Below are positions 45,612 to 57,698 of a stretch of DNA of 64,000 bases, piece by piece; the first letter of the stretch is position 1; the number at the start of each line of letters is the position of its first letter. The notes under the pieces were generated by a model. The model was not told where the DNA came from and did not search any database. It saw only the letters and a list, made by a program, of their open reading frames with translations. Origin of the DNA: Podospora pseudoanserina (taxonomy: Eukaryota > Ascomycota > Sordariomycetes > Sordariales > Podosporaceae); NCBI RefSeq assembly GCF_035222485.1, contig NC_085920.1, positions 1,116,001-1,180,000 of the forward strand. Reading direction: 5' to 3'. The translations under genes were made by a program, and so were the position numbers.

Positions 45612-46661
45612 ATGCTCTACGACCTCAACATCGCCTGGTCCCCAGGCCTCTCCCCCTCCGACCTCCAAAATACCCTCCGCCTCTCCAAAACCCTCGGCTA
45701 CGACGTAGTAGCCCTCAACAACACCATCACCGGCTCCCAAATCCCATACTCACCCAGCCCAATAACCAACCCCATCCCCATCCTCAACCCACAACAACCA
45801 GCCGGTGGTGGCGGTGCTCCCTCCTCAATAACAACCCCCTCAACCACAGCCTCCTCCTCCCTCCCCTCCTCCTCCCTCCCCACCATCCTCCGCCGCGCAA
45901 CCCTCGAGATCACCGACCCAGCCACAACCAACTACCGCCTCCCCGACTTCACCCGCGCCTACGACCTCCTCGCCCTCCGCCCAACATCCGACAGGTCCTT
46001 CACCTGGGCCTGCAACAACACCACCGACCCGCCCGCCCTCATCTCCCTTGATCTGACACGTCCGTTGGGGTACCACATCCACCCCCGCACCGCCATGGCG
46101 GCCGTCCACCGAGGGAGCAGATTCGAAGTCTGCTACAGCCAGGCTGTCCAGCTCTCGTCTTTGAACCCAGAGTCGGCACGGGCGAGGAGCATCTTTATCG
46201 GGAACGTGCAGAGTCTGGTCCGGGCTACGAAGGGGAGGGGGATAGTGATTTCTAGCGAGGCGAAATCGGCTTTGGGCCTGAGGGGGCCGGCGGATGTGGT
46301 GAATTTGATGGCTGTTTGGGGGTTGGGGCCGGAGAGGGGGTTTGAGGGGTTGGGGACGGGGGCGAGGGCGGTGGTGGTGAATGAGGGGGTGAGGAGGAGG
46401 GGGTTTAGGGGGGTGGTGGATATTGTGAGTGTTGCGGATGGGGGACCGGAGAGGGCGAAGGGGGAGGAGGAGGAGACAAATGGGAAGCAGGGGAAGAAGG
46501 GGCAGAAGCAGAAGGGGCAGCAGCAGCAGCAGCAGGGACAGGGGCAGAAGAGGAAGAATAATGATAAGGGTGGTGGTGGTGGGATTGGGGGTGGTGGTGG
46601 TGGTGGTGGTGGTGGGCAGCAGAAGAATAACAAGAAGATGAGGAAGGAGGAAATGGCATGA
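45612..46661 (+). CDS. rpp1: RNase P/MRP subunit Rpp1 (Rpp30 family)
   Basis: Single exon, 349 aa. Rpp1/Rpp30 is a TIM-barrel-like protein subunit of nuclear RNase P and RNase MRP, which cut the 5' leader of tRNAs and process rRNA. Family signs are the start MLYDLNIAW, the strand GYDVVALNNTI, a central DLLALRPTSDRSF, and the stretch VQSLVRATKGRGIVISSEA. The C-terminal 70 residues are a Lys/Gln/Gly-rich basic tail coded by CAG and GGT repeats, common in fungal members and probably RNA-binding. Codon use changes sharply from C-ending in the first half to G-rich in the second half. Confidence 0.9.
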   Translation: MLYDLNIAWSPGLSPSDLQNTLRLSKTLGYDVVALNNTITGSQIPYSPSPITNPIPILNPQQPAGGGGAPSSITTPSTTASSSLPSSSLPTILRRATLEITDPATTNYRLPDFTRAYDLLALRPTSDRSFTWACNNTTDPPALISLDLTRPLGYHIHPRTAMAAVHRGSRFEVCYSQAVQLSSLNPESARARSIFIGNVQSLVRATKGRGIVISSEAKSALGLRGPADVVNLMAVWGLGPERGFEGLGTGARAVVVNEGVRRRGFRGVVDIVSVADGGPERAKGEEEETNGKQGKKGQKQKGQQQQQQGQGQKRKNNDKGGGGGIGGGGGGGGGGQQKNNKKMRKEEMA

Positions 46662-47097
46662 GTGTTTGTGAGATAGGGCTTGAGAGATAGAGGCATTTGA
46701 TACCCCCATTTTGAAGACGTTTTGACGTGTTCAAGTATCCAGGCCTGTGTTCTGGCTTTGTTGACTCTCTTGTCAGGCATCATAACTGCTACGAAACAGC
46801 ACATTCACCAAGAACAAACAAAGAATGATGTTGAGAACACAGGAGACTTGCTCCTTTCCCCCTCTTCCATTCCAAAAGAAATATAAAAAAAACATCTAAT
46901 AACAAACAAAACGAACGTCAACCCAGAAGAAATCGCTATATATACAAGTTCAAAACTCCCTCGTTCTTTCATATCATTAAAAAAAAAAGTCCTGCCTCGT
47001 ATATTTCCCCTTCATATGTGTCTTTTAAACTTTATGTAGTATATGTACCATCAGAGAGATGTCTTCTTTGCACATCTATTTCCTCCTTGGGGTTGTT
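46662..47097. other. Intergenic region between convergent genes
   Basis: 3' regions of rpp1 and the secreted Ala/Pro/Thr-rich gene. A/T-rich, no gene seen. Confidence 0.5.
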
Positions 47098-48630
47098 TTA
47101 AATGGCAACAGCAGCAGCAGCAGCAGTAGCCTGCACCAATCCCCCCAAGTTCAACTGGCTCTCCAGCTTCACACCCTCCAGGTCGATATCCACCACCGGC
47201 ACAGCAACACCACCATTATTCACGCCCTCTGCCGCACCGTTCGCAACGGCTGGTGTGGTGGCTGCCGGTGGGGGCGGGGCCTCGGCCGAGGCGATGGGGA
47301 TGAGGCTTGCGACACCGCCAAAGGCCCCTTCTGGGATCAAGGGGACGGTGGGGGTGGGGTTTGCGAGGCTGAGGGTCGAGTCCAGGGATGAGGCGGCTGC
47401 TGGTGGGGGTGGGGTTGTTGCTACTCTGGTCAGCATCACTCTAGATGATTTTTTTTATTTAAAAAAAAAAAGGAAAGGGGGGGGTAGGTAACTTACGAGC
47501 AGCGGTTTCCTCTGCTGGGGCGGACTCCTCAGCAGGTGTAGTCTCTGCTGGAGCGGCGCCCTCGGTGGAAGTGGGGGTTTCGACTGGGAGGGCCTCAGCG
47601 GTAGAGGATTCCAAACCCGGGAGGGGCGCAAGAGAGGAGGCGGCGTCGCCTGCATTGGGGTCTAGGCCGGGGAGAGGGGCGAGGGTGGGTTCAGCGCCTG
47701 CTTCAGCGGCGGTGGTGGTGGTGCTCTCTGAAAGGACAACGCCGGGCACGGGGTCGAGGGTGGGCTCGGCGGCGGCGGGTTCTTCGGTGGAGAGGCCGGG
47801 AGGAGGGAGGAGCTCGGGGTTGCCTTCGGCTGGGGGGTTGGCGTCTTCGGTCGGGAGAGGGAGAGGGGTGTCGGGTGCGTCACTACCGGCGGCGGGGGCT
47901 TCGGTGACGGCGGGATCGGCAGCGGCAGGGTCGGTCACGGCTGGGTCAGCAGCGGGTGGTGCCTCCTCGGTTGGAACCGCAGGAGGGGGGGTTTCAACCG
48001 CGCTGGTGACAATGGCTTCGGTAGGAACCTGCACAACAACGACACCAACACCACCCGAGGCAAGACCATCGGTGGCGGGCGTAGGCGTAGCAACCGAGTC
48101 GGCTCCGGTTTCGATAGCTCCAACGGCTCCATCCGGAGCAGTAGCCGTGGCCTCGACGCCCTCAGCGGGAGGCGAAACATCTCCCTCGCTCGGTTGAGCA
48201 GCTTCTCCCCCTTCCTGAACCTGCCCATTACAGACCGTAACCGTTACCGGCGGCGCCGTGACAGTAACAGCCGCAGCACCATCCGCTCCAACAGTCTCTG
48301 TGATGGTCACTGTCTCAGTCGCGTTCCCAACCGCACCCGCCGCGCCGTCACCCCCAACAGTAATAGTCTGCCGTTCCGTCTCGGTCACCGTCACCTGCTC
48401 CTGCCTCGCAACGATGCGGTCGTAGATGCTCATGAATCCATCCGCCAAGTTTGGTGCTGACGAAGGGGCATTCTGGCGACGCGCCAGTCTTGCCCCATCT
48501 CGCTCATAAACAGCTGCCTATCTCAAGTGTTAGTTCCACAATCTCAACTTTCCCACTCAGAGAAATCTCTTACCTGGGCGAGCGAGAGGGTGCCCAGGAA
48601 AAGTGCTAACGAAGACACATGAGGCCTCAT
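47098..48630 (-). CDS. Secreted Ala/Pro/Thr/Val-rich cell-surface protein
   Basis: Three exons: 48630-48574, 48517-47497 and 47420-47098, with introns of 56 and 76 nt, giving 466 aa. Exon 1 makes a signal peptide (MRPHVSSLALFLGTLSLAQ). A dibasic site (RLARRQ) soon follows. The chain then has VTVTETE, TVTITETV and VTVTAPPVTVTV repeats, followed by a long Pro/Ala/Thr/Glu linker with recurring PLPGL. The end (LNLGGLVQATAAAAAVAI) is hydrophobic but short. The intron-2 acceptor at 47421-47423 is the only nearby one that keeps the frame. It looks like a wall-associated or secreted O-glycosylated protein; function unknown. Confidence 0.7.
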
Positions 48631-51121
48631 TGTAACATGTACAGATATTAATCACTCGGGCTGTCCAACAACACACGCAACAACGGCACTAGGCAAATGC
48701 CGATATCTCCCAAATCCAACAACAACAAAATGACGAGGGAGCGGACACAACAGGCCAGCCGTCGATAAAGAATCGAATGGGATCAACCCAGTGGTGGAAG
48801 AAAATAAAAAAACGTTGGTGAAATCGATTGGCGCTCCTCCTCGATGATGATGATGATGATGACAAGGTTGAGGACGACAAAGTCTCGAGGTCGCCACACA
48901 ACAAATCCGCAACTGCTCTCCTCCGATCGATTACCGAGCAACAAACACAAGACGAACTGGATGAACCGCGAACGTGTAAAGGACTTGTGGGGAGTTGCGT
49001 ATCAACAACAAACAGGGGCACCGCCGCCAAGTAATAAAGAATCAAACGTCAAGAAAAAGAAGGGAAAGGGTGGTGTGGGTTAAGGAACGTGGGTTGAAAG
49101 GTCCAGACCAGCAACAAGAGGGAAGAAGAGAGAAAAAGAGAAACGAAAGATCAAAACTGACGGGACGGGACCATTTTGCTGCTGAGCAAAACAAGAGAGA
49201 GGGAGAGGGAAAAGAAGCTTTCAGGAGTGAGAGAGGAATTCAACAGAGTGGCATCGAAACTGTTTCGACTTTGGACAAGGGGCGCGCGCCATTGGAGAGC
49301 CAAGCCAAGACTGTACCTTTTTTTCCCTGCTGACTCCTGTGTCTTGTTTGCGTAGTATTTGCTTACAAAAAAGGAGAATACAAGCCCAGGAAGGAGAAGG
49401 CCGAGGGGGAAATACCAAGAAAACATGCTTAAACGCCCCGGCAGCATCATCACGTAGATCACGGACTGTGGTCGCCAAAAGGGACCCAAAAGGTGGTCAT
49501 CGGCAGACGTGTTCTGGACCTGACCCCCCTGTCACTCCCGCAGTTGCGGAACCTTGCGGCTCAAGGCTGACCCCCTGGCGGTCCCCACGCCGTGAGGGGG
49601 CGTGAGACTGACCCCCGACGGTTCCTGTCGGAGGTCGGCCCAGATGAAACAGGCCAATGCCTGAGCGGCGCAGGGGAGCCTGGCTGCTTTGATGACAAGC
49701 ACAAAAACCAGCAAGAGCCCCGTCGTCTTTTTTTTGAGATGGTCTGATGAGAGGGTGATGCGTCGGGGAAGGATTCCTATTTCTTCATTGCTGACGACGA
49801 CAGCAACAGTGATACCTAGTAGCATGATGTTTGGCTAAACTCACCTTGCAGGACTTTCGCAGAGAGCGAGGTGAACGAAACAGAACCGAACAATATGACT
49901 GTACATGCTCGGTAGTTGAGGTCTGAAGTCGAACCTATCGCAATCCATTCAAGTCCGGGGAAGTGTGATATTGGATGGTCGAGCGCCTCATGAGACCCGG
50001 CCTGCCCCAGGTTTTGTGAGGGCTGGCGCATCGAGCCGCATCGGATCGCGTGGCCTGCTTTCTGCGGCCCGGTGAAGACGTGATCAGAAAAATGTCGGAT
50101 TGCTGGCCAATGAAGGATATACACAAAGATGTGAAGAAAAAGAACGAGATGTCGGAAGTTGATTGTCGGCACTTGAAGTTGTCAACATCGTTGGATCAAT
50201 TGGAAGCGGAGCACGTTACGGAAGAACCCACAAAGAACCTCCCGGTGTAAACGAATAGCTGTTCCTGGAAATGCGGGCCAGTTGAGATAAGCCCACAGTG
50301 TTCCTATCAAATGATGCTGGACTTGAACGACATACCCAGCCTACTCAGGCATCCCTTTGAGCTACGGCTTAGAGATTTGAGTGCGAAAAGAAGTAGTGAG
50401 CTCTTGCTAAGTCGGCGAACCTCTGTAAGTTGATTTGGTCGGCTCTACCTACTTTCCCTTGGCGTGACTCTCTGTCGCTCAAAGGGATTCAACCAAGGAC
50501 ACACGATCCCAATGTAATTCATGACGAGATGAATCGTTCCCCTTATCCCTGACCCAATCCCACCATATACCCCGCGATATCTCATCGCTAAGGTGAAAAA
50601 GTTCAGATTATCATCTTGCCGACTTCCCCTCAATCTCCAGCTGGAAAACAAAGCCTTGGCTCTGATCTACTGGCAGATTGCACTAAATTTGGGAGCAAAC
50701 ACCACCAGCAGCCCAGTCGGCTCATCTGAATAGTTGCTTTTTATTATCGCAAAGCAGGAGGGGTAAAAGGCAACTTGCTAAAAGAAGACATTCCCACATC
50801 AAAAGGATGTAATTAAAGAGCTCTCAGTACCCTATGTGCTTTGCTGCTTGGCACCAACAACACCTGACAACCCACCTCAACAGCACAATCCACGATAGCA
50901 TCAATCAATATAAACATAGATACCAATGCCAGTGTACACAGCTACTCTGATTAAAGTACCCCGACAATGCCGTAAAAGAAGAAGCCACCAGAAACGCCTT
51001 TCCAAATGTTATTCTCATCACCCCCAACCCAAACCACAGTCTGGTCCATCAATGTCATATCCTATCTCTCAAAAGAGCGTGTCATAACAAACAAAACCAC
51101 AAAGATCCCCCCCTACCCAAC
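48631..51121. other. 2.5-kb gene-free region between two minus-strand genes
   Basis: Promoter of the secreted protein, then non-coding sequence. A C/G-rich patch with a small hairpin lies near 49580-49610, and a tRNA-like relic at 50314-50372. No gene supported. Confidence 0.5.
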
Positions 51122-54100
51122 TCAACGCCATGATTTAGCCAATGGGCTCCCAATCTTTGGCGCAAACTGCAAGCTCTTCCTGCGAGCAGCCATCAACCTC
51201 ATCAAGACTCTCTCATCCTTTTCCTTGTTAAGCACCCGCTCCCCGAGCTCGATAAATGTTGCCCTTTTGGGTGGACAGGTGCGCGTGAGCATCTCTTGCC
51301 TTTTGCGTTCCTCGTCTTCATCATCGTCACCAGCAACAGATGACATGTCTGAGCCAGGGCTGATGTTGGCCACATAGCGAGCAATGGCTTCAGGGGCAGG
51401 GGTCTTGGGCACTGGAGTCAACACCACGCCCCAGGTGTCATCATCGTCTTCCTTATGCTCCCTGTCGTCCTCCGAGTCGATATCATCAACTGAAATGCGG
51501 GGCTCCTCGGGGGTGCGCACCCAAAGGGAGCTGGCACGGCGACTGCTGCTCCGGTTGCTGGCCGGGGTCGTGGGAGCAGTTTGGTTGCCGGTGCGAGTAG
51601 TTGAGGAGTTGGTCGGCGTAGAGTTGCTGGAGGTACTACCTTTCACGGGCGCGGGAATGAGCGTGCCGTTCATGTTGGACATGGCGCGCGGTTCCATGCT
51701 CTTCCTTCGACGGGCACCACCACGGGGAATAATCTGGGTGTCAATGGCGTAGGGGCCCTCCTCGAGCCATTCGTTCTCACGTTCGCAGCTATTGAGTTTG
51801 GTTAGTCTTGGCTCAGAAGGTGAAATATGACAGGTAACAACTCACTCCAACACCCAGCTCACTCCAACACACTGCACCACGCCTTCACTTTGGCGAACCT
51901 TTTCCAGAGTACGCTTGCCACCATCCTTGTACACCACGTGAGTGATTCCAATCTTGGAATCCGTGTTGGTGGGATTCCACTTCCACTCCTTGAGGCATCG
52001 AGCACCCATTTGCGTGAGCAGCTCAACAAAAATGCCGCTCGCGTCAGCACCCTCAGTTGTGTGAACATCAACAAAGACGACTGCCCCACGGAGCAGTGCT
52101 GGGTTCAGATCCCGTCTCGGGGTGCGAGCAGGGGTCCCCAGGGTCGACCAGATATCACCCTTCGCCGGAGTGACGGGTGGGACAGACTTGGCCTGTGCCT
52201 CTTCTTCATCCTCCAGTTCTTCAACAGACTCAGTCTTGGTGGGCGTATACGAGATAACTGTTGCGCTCCGAGTTACGCGATCTGTGGGTCTCGAAACGGG
52301 GAGACGCGAGGCGCTGCCGGCACGCTGAATTGGCTTAGGGCGAGGGGTAGAGTCGTCGGCCGGCTTGAGAGGCACCTTTGCAACGGTGTGAACTTCTCGT
52401 GGGCGCAGGGTACGAGCTGGAGTAACCGGAGGGACAGGACTGGCTGTAGTGGTGGCTCTAGAAGAGATGTTGGGATCCACTGGCAGTTCATTCTCATCTC
52501 CGTATTCCTGGCTTGCCTCAGAGATGGTGTCGTCATGACTCGAATTGCTCATGTTGGCCTCAGCCTGTTCGGGCTCCATGAGGGACATCTCATTTGCTTC
52601 AGCTGCGAGGGCGGCATCCTCTTCTATGGGAGTGATGTCTTCGAGGATAGGAGTCTCAATCTCAGCGCTGGAATCAACCGCCTCCTCGTCAACATCCATG
52701 GCATCGGACCGATTGAGCATCTCATTCTCAAAGAAATCATTCCCGGGCTCCAGACCGGGAGTCGCGAGATCCTCATTTGTAGACGTGTTTTCCTCCTCAT
52801 CTGTTTCGTGTGATACTGATAATGGGGAGTTGGCTTTGCTGTTTGTCTTCACAGGGCTAGGTCCCGCAGTCCAGCCATTGAGCTGAGAAGCCAAGGGTGT
52901 GAATCCAACGCTGTCATCGATACGAACCCTCTTGGCGGTGCTCCTACCAGACGACATCCTAGGCTGACTGGTCTGAGCACGAGGAGTCCTCAACGAGGAA
53001 CGACGGCATGGAGTGTTGGGCAGCGCGGTGAAGGCAGACGAGAATGGGTTTTGTCGGGTAGGAGCCTCATCCTCAGAGTCTGTATCCTCGCTCTGGTACG
53101 GGTCCAGGTCCTTCTCGCGGAGGCCAAATTGAAATAGGACAGGCGCAACCTTGGGAGCAGGCCTAGCCTGCTTCTCAGGTTCCTCAGCATCGGCGCTGTC
53201 AACTGCCATTTCCTCACTGTGTTCCTCAACTTGCTCATTTTCCTGCAGGATAGTCTCGGCTGAGTCATCCTCCGCCACGGCTTCGTCATTCTCTTGTTCG
53301 ATGAGTTCCACTTCCTCCTCCTCCTCCTCCTCCTCCTCCTCCTCTCCCTCCTCCTCCTGCTCCTGTTCCTCCTGCTCCTCCTGCTCCACCTGCTCCACCT
53401 GCTCCTCAATCTCGTCATCGACCTTGTTCTCGTTGTTCTCAACGACATCGTCGATGTGTACTTCCTCCTGCTCCTGCTTCTCTTCCTCTTCTTCCTCGGA
53501 CAAGCTCGTCTCAAGAGCCAGAACCGGGTCTGCATGTCGGGGCAGAATAGTCGAGAGACGTCCGGGAAACTCGGGGACTTCCGGTGACACGACTGCGACA
53601 TCATCTTCTTCCTCTTCGTCTGTGTTGCCCATGATCATGTCACCATCTTCATCCGAAAGAGTCCTGGCCTCCTGCTCAACAGGGACCGGCACAGCTGGCA
53701 TAGGGCTGGCAAGCAACGTGGGCTTCGGCGCAGGGCTCTTGCACTCTTCCTCCTCTTCTTCAATCCTCGGCGGGAAGCTCTTGATCGGTGAGACAACCGA
53801 GCGTTTAGCTGGGGATGAGAGCAGAGAAAACTTGAAGGGCGAAGGGTTCACCTGGCTGCCACCGACACTCCCCAAGGCAATGGGAATGGCAAGGGGCTGT
53901 CGCTTGGCAGGTGTTTGCAAAAGGCTACACTTGATGGGGGATACCTGACCTTCAGGCTGGGCTTGAGAGGTAGAGGCTGCAAAAAGACCATCAACGCGTC
54001 GCGGAGGGGATTTCATACTTCCTTTCCAGGGTGATGGAGGTAGCCGTTTTGCGGGGGTTCCGAGCATGAGGGTGAGTGTGGCATCCGAGGTAGGCATGAC

Positions 54101-55033
54101 CGGCACGTTTTCGTCGTTCTCTGTGGGGTGTCTCCGGTCCAGGGAGGAGGCGAGGGCCTTGGTGGCGCCCATGGCGGGCTTTACGGGTGCCTTTTTGAAT
54201 CGTCGAACGGGAACCTTCTCGTCCATACCGAGTTCGTCGTCGGATTCCGCGGCCCGGCTCACGGCGAGCTGGTTGATCTTCTTAGGACTCAATGGAAGTG
54301 GCTTATCCTTCGTGGAACTCACTGTATTGGAAACGGCATTTGTCGCTCCTTTGGTAGCACGGGCGGTTCGGCCGGTGGCAGTAGCTCCCTTGCGAACAGG
54401 TTTCTTGTTCAGGGCTCCAGTTGTGCTAGCAGCTTGTGTCGAGCTCCTCGAGGGCGGCACAACATTCTCCTTCTCAGGTACCTCGAACTTGACGGTCTTC
54501 TTGATCGCTGGTTTAGCGAGGGACTTGGCAGCCGTGCTCGCGGTAGCAGCTGTGGCAGGGCGGCGGGTCGTTGGCTTCTTTGCGGCAGCGGGTTCGGGCT
54601 CTGTGGCAGTCTTCTTGGGCTGGGCTGTCCTGGCAGCGGTTTCGGATGCGATGGTCTCGACAGTCTTCCTTGGCCTTCCCCTAGCCCTTGTTGATGTAGA
54701 TAGTACTGGCGCTGATGGGGCCTCTGTTGCCTTCTTGGGTCTGCCACGTCCTCGGGTAGGCTTCACAGCGAGACTTGAAGATGGCTTAGTGGGCTTCTGC
54801 TCTTCATTATCTGACTCTTCCTCCTCCTCGTCATCAAACGGGCTCTTCCGCTTGAGAGATCCTCGCGACGTGGTGGTGTTGAGCGTCGAGGCCGAGGAGG
54901 TCGTCAGTGTACCACGGGCCGTCTTCGTCCTGGCCGCAGCAGTCATAATCTTTGTCGTCTTCGAGGCCGGCTCAACAGCCTTGGCTGCGGCACGCGCCCG
55001 AGTGACCCGTTTTGGTGGTGATTGGGGGTCCAT
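51122..55033 (-). CDS. BRCT-domain, AT-hook nuclear protein
   Basis: Two exons, 55033-51846 and 51788-51122, with a 57-nt phase-2 intron (GTGAGT...TAG), giving 1284 aa. The N-terminus is basic with AT-hook-like motifs (RGRGRPKK, RARGRPRK) and many Ser-Pro-Lys sites. The middle has long acidic Glu runs (about 505-600). One BRCT domain lies at about 980-1080 (GAVVFVDVHTTEG, ITHVVYKDGGKRT, VGVSWVLDCERENEWLEEGPY). The intron falls inside the BRCT domain just before the conserved WLEEGPY helix, which confirms the splice. A role in chromatin binding or DNA-damage response, as in microcephalin-type proteins, is inferred. The upstream in-frame codon at 55096 is GTG, so the ATG at 55033 is taken. Confidence 0.84.
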
Positions 55034-55952
55034 GTTTCGTTGGGTTTTTGGTCGTGTTTTGCTTTTTAGGGGTATTTGAAGGGAAAAAGAAAACACAAGT
55101 TGACGAGATGAAAGGACAGCGCGGAAAAAGCCAGAACTAACAGCAATTCCTCATAATAACGCTGACTTGCTGTGGTTGGCGATTGACGTGTGGGCGATGA
55201 CGCTGCTGTTTACGGTGAAACAGCAACGATGGCCAGTGACCGCTCCTTCTTGTTGAAAGACTTGAATTGTGGGACGCTGTTGCCGCTTGTTGATTTGCGC
55301 GACTGCTGTTGCCTAGGAGACGGTGGGGCTACTTGGCGGTGGATCCCTCCCACTCGGCAGTTTCTCTACAAAGCGGAGAAGGGTTAGGGTTGCATTCATT
55401 TCCTGCTGTTCAGGCACAAGGACGTTACCTGCTGCTTTTCAACCGTTGCATGAATGATTACAAGGTCATCCATTGCAGAGTCTGATACAAGCTTCACACT
55501 CGGAAGCAGTACTTCCATGAGTTGTTGTGGGCAATGAATGTTGTCAGGCGAGTGTCGGTGTGTGAAGTAAGCTGGAGCAGCCATCAGTCATGGTGCCGTA
55601 GATGCCACTGGAGTATCGCATGAATTGACATATTCCATAGCTCATCCATGGCTCATCCGAAAAAAAAAGAGCATCTCATATGATACTTAATGTAAGATAG
55701 TTGATTTTGTGAAGAAAAATGAATTGTTGATTAGGGACGAGATCTGGCAGGAGATTCTCAGTGCTTTCTTTGGTCAGCCCCACTGCCAAACGTCAGAGTT
55801 CAAGCTTCAGGCTTTGTGAATGAGAATTTACATTGCATGTAACGACAACCTTCAACCATTAGACCTTGGAATCCTAACCGGCATTCTGACGACAATCAAA
55901 CACCCACTAAATTTCCGAGAGTTACCAGTTTCATTTGCCCGAAAACAAAGCG
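55034..55952. other. Divergent promoter region between the BRCT gene and mdm12
   Basis: About 920 bases. No coding signal in either direction beyond short frames. Confidence 0.5.
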
Positions 55953-57619
55953 ATGTCCATCGATCTCAATTGGGAAACGGTCACGGGCGGCCCTGATGGA
56001 CAAGAGCTTGCCGACAGCATCCGCGATTTCATCCACACCAAGTTCCAATCAGTACCATTACCGCGTTTCATCAAATCAGTCACCGTGCATGACTTTCAGT
56101 TTGGGACGATACCGCCAGAGATTGAGTTGAAGGATATCACCGACCCGTTACCAGACTTTTACGAGGAAAATCTTGATTCGGACTTGGCATCAGAGTCTGG
56201 CAGCGAGGAGGATGAGGAGGAAATTGCAGATGACCGAAGACGGCGACAGACTGAAGCGGTGTTAGCTGGCGGTGCTGGGGCTCATAATCCCTCAGCTCTC
56301 CCAACACATCTCAGTCTTGGTGGTCTCGGAGGTTTGGGTGGTCTTGGTGCTGGTGGTTCACGCAATGGAGGAGACATAGGGAGCCCCTTTTTACGAGTCA
56401 ACACGCCCGGTATTCCGGGAGGCACCTCCAACCTCCACTACTTTCACTCCCAATTCGCCACGGGATTATCAGGCACCCAAACACCACTCGCCGCCGTAGC
56501 AGGAGCTCACCACCTCAACAGCGCCGCCTGGCTAGAAGGCCACGGCCACAGCTCCTCAGCACCAAACCTCCACCAATACGGCGCCCCAGATTTTGGCGGT
56601 GTCGACGGGCAATCAACCGCCCCAGCACCCAACCAAGGCCTCCGTCGTCCCCTCCTCCAACAGCCCCCTTCCACCCACCGCCGCAACCCCTCCCAAAGCT
56701 CCATCGATCTCAACCCCTCCCTGGGCCTCACCCCCATCCCCTACCGTCCTCTCCGTCCCCCCCTTCCCCCTTCCTCAACCGGCGGCCCATCCCTCCTCCC
56801 GGTCTAGCCAACCCCCATCACCCCCCCATCACCCCCATCACCCCCATCACCCCCATCACCACCACGCCCACCACGTTCACCCCTCCTCCGAGAAAAGCAC
56901 CTGTCTCCACCCTCGCCGCCTCCGCCGGCCCCCCCCTCCCGCCCCCAACCCGCGACAAACCCACCCCCTCTCACCACCCGGACCCAGAAGACGTCCACGC
57001 ACCCAACACCACCACAACCAACAAACAGCGCAGCACCAGCCCAGCCACCTCCTCCCCTTTGGCAACCTCAGCCCAGGAACAAGCCGAGGAAGAAGAGGAG
57101 GAAGAGAAGCGCAAGCTGAGAGAAAAAAAGGTAGACGACATGCAAGCCGTTTTCCGGATACGTTACGCGGGGGATATCAAATTGTTGCTCACGGCGGACA
57201 TCCTGCTCGACTACCCCATGCCTAGCTTTGTCGGAATTCCCGTCAGGTTGTCCATCACCGGGCTGACGTTTGATGGGGTGGGGGTGCTGGCCAAGATTAG
57301 GAAGAGGGTTCACTTTTGTTTCCTCAGTCCGGAGGACGCGGTCGCTGCTGTTGGGCAGGGGGAGAATGAAGTTGATGGTGGGGAGGGGGATAAACAAACT
57401 GGTTTCAAGTCACCGCCAGGTGGTGGGAATGGGCTGGGGGCGACAAAACTGGGCGGGTTGCTGCAGGAGATTAGAGTCGAGAGTGAGATCGGTCAGCGGG
57501 AGAGCGGGAAACAGAGCTTGAAGAATGTAGGCAAGGTGGAGAGGTTTGTGCTGGAGCAGGTGAGGAGGATATTTGAGGAGGAGTTTGTGTATCCTAGTTA
57601 TTGGACGTTTTTGGTATGA
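55953..57619 (+). CDS. mdm12: ERMES subunit Mdm12, with an apparent one-base frameshift
   Basis: Mdm12 is the cytosolic SMP-domain subunit of the ER-mitochondria encounter structure and moves phospholipids with Mmm1. The N-terminal SMP half is clear ([33 protein letters not shown]), and the C-terminal half too ([33 protein letters not shown], ending YPSYWTFLV). As read, the first frame stops at 56805-56807. The second half continues in the frame one base back. The expected SLLPGLANP would need one more C in the run at 56798-56800. No intron with good sites spans this point. Allowing for that base, the protein is about 555 aa, long because of a Pro/His/Ile/Thr-rich insert. ATG at 55953 is chosen over the TTG at 55935. 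Confidence 0.88.
56813..56866. repeat. 9-bp tandem repeat in the Mdm12 linker
   Basis: Repeated CATCACCCC units code for Pro-Ile-Thr triplets within the low-complexity insert, just after the apparent frameshift. Confidence 0.75.
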
Positions 57620-57698
57620 TTAATAGGCCTGTCACTGATCAAGATGATTGGAGGTCACCGAAGCATCGTGGACCTGGATTGATGGAATCTTTCATTCC
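57620..57698. other. Short convergent spacer between mdm12 and vps28
   Basis: Only 79 bases separate the two stops, so the 3' UTRs probably overlap. Confidence 0.7.

Noticed and set aside
45840-46709. Minus-strand open frame antisense to rpp1
   Set aside because: Low-complexity Leu/Pro/Thr composition mirrors G-rich repeats of rpp1.
49580-49615. C/G-rich hairpin as a regulatory RNA
   Set aside because: Only a 6-bp stem with no conserved context. Chance pairing in a C/G-rich patch is enough.
54066-55079. Open frame antisense to the BRCT gene
   Set aside because: It is a shadow of the strongly biased coding strand. The spliced minus-strand gene explains the region.
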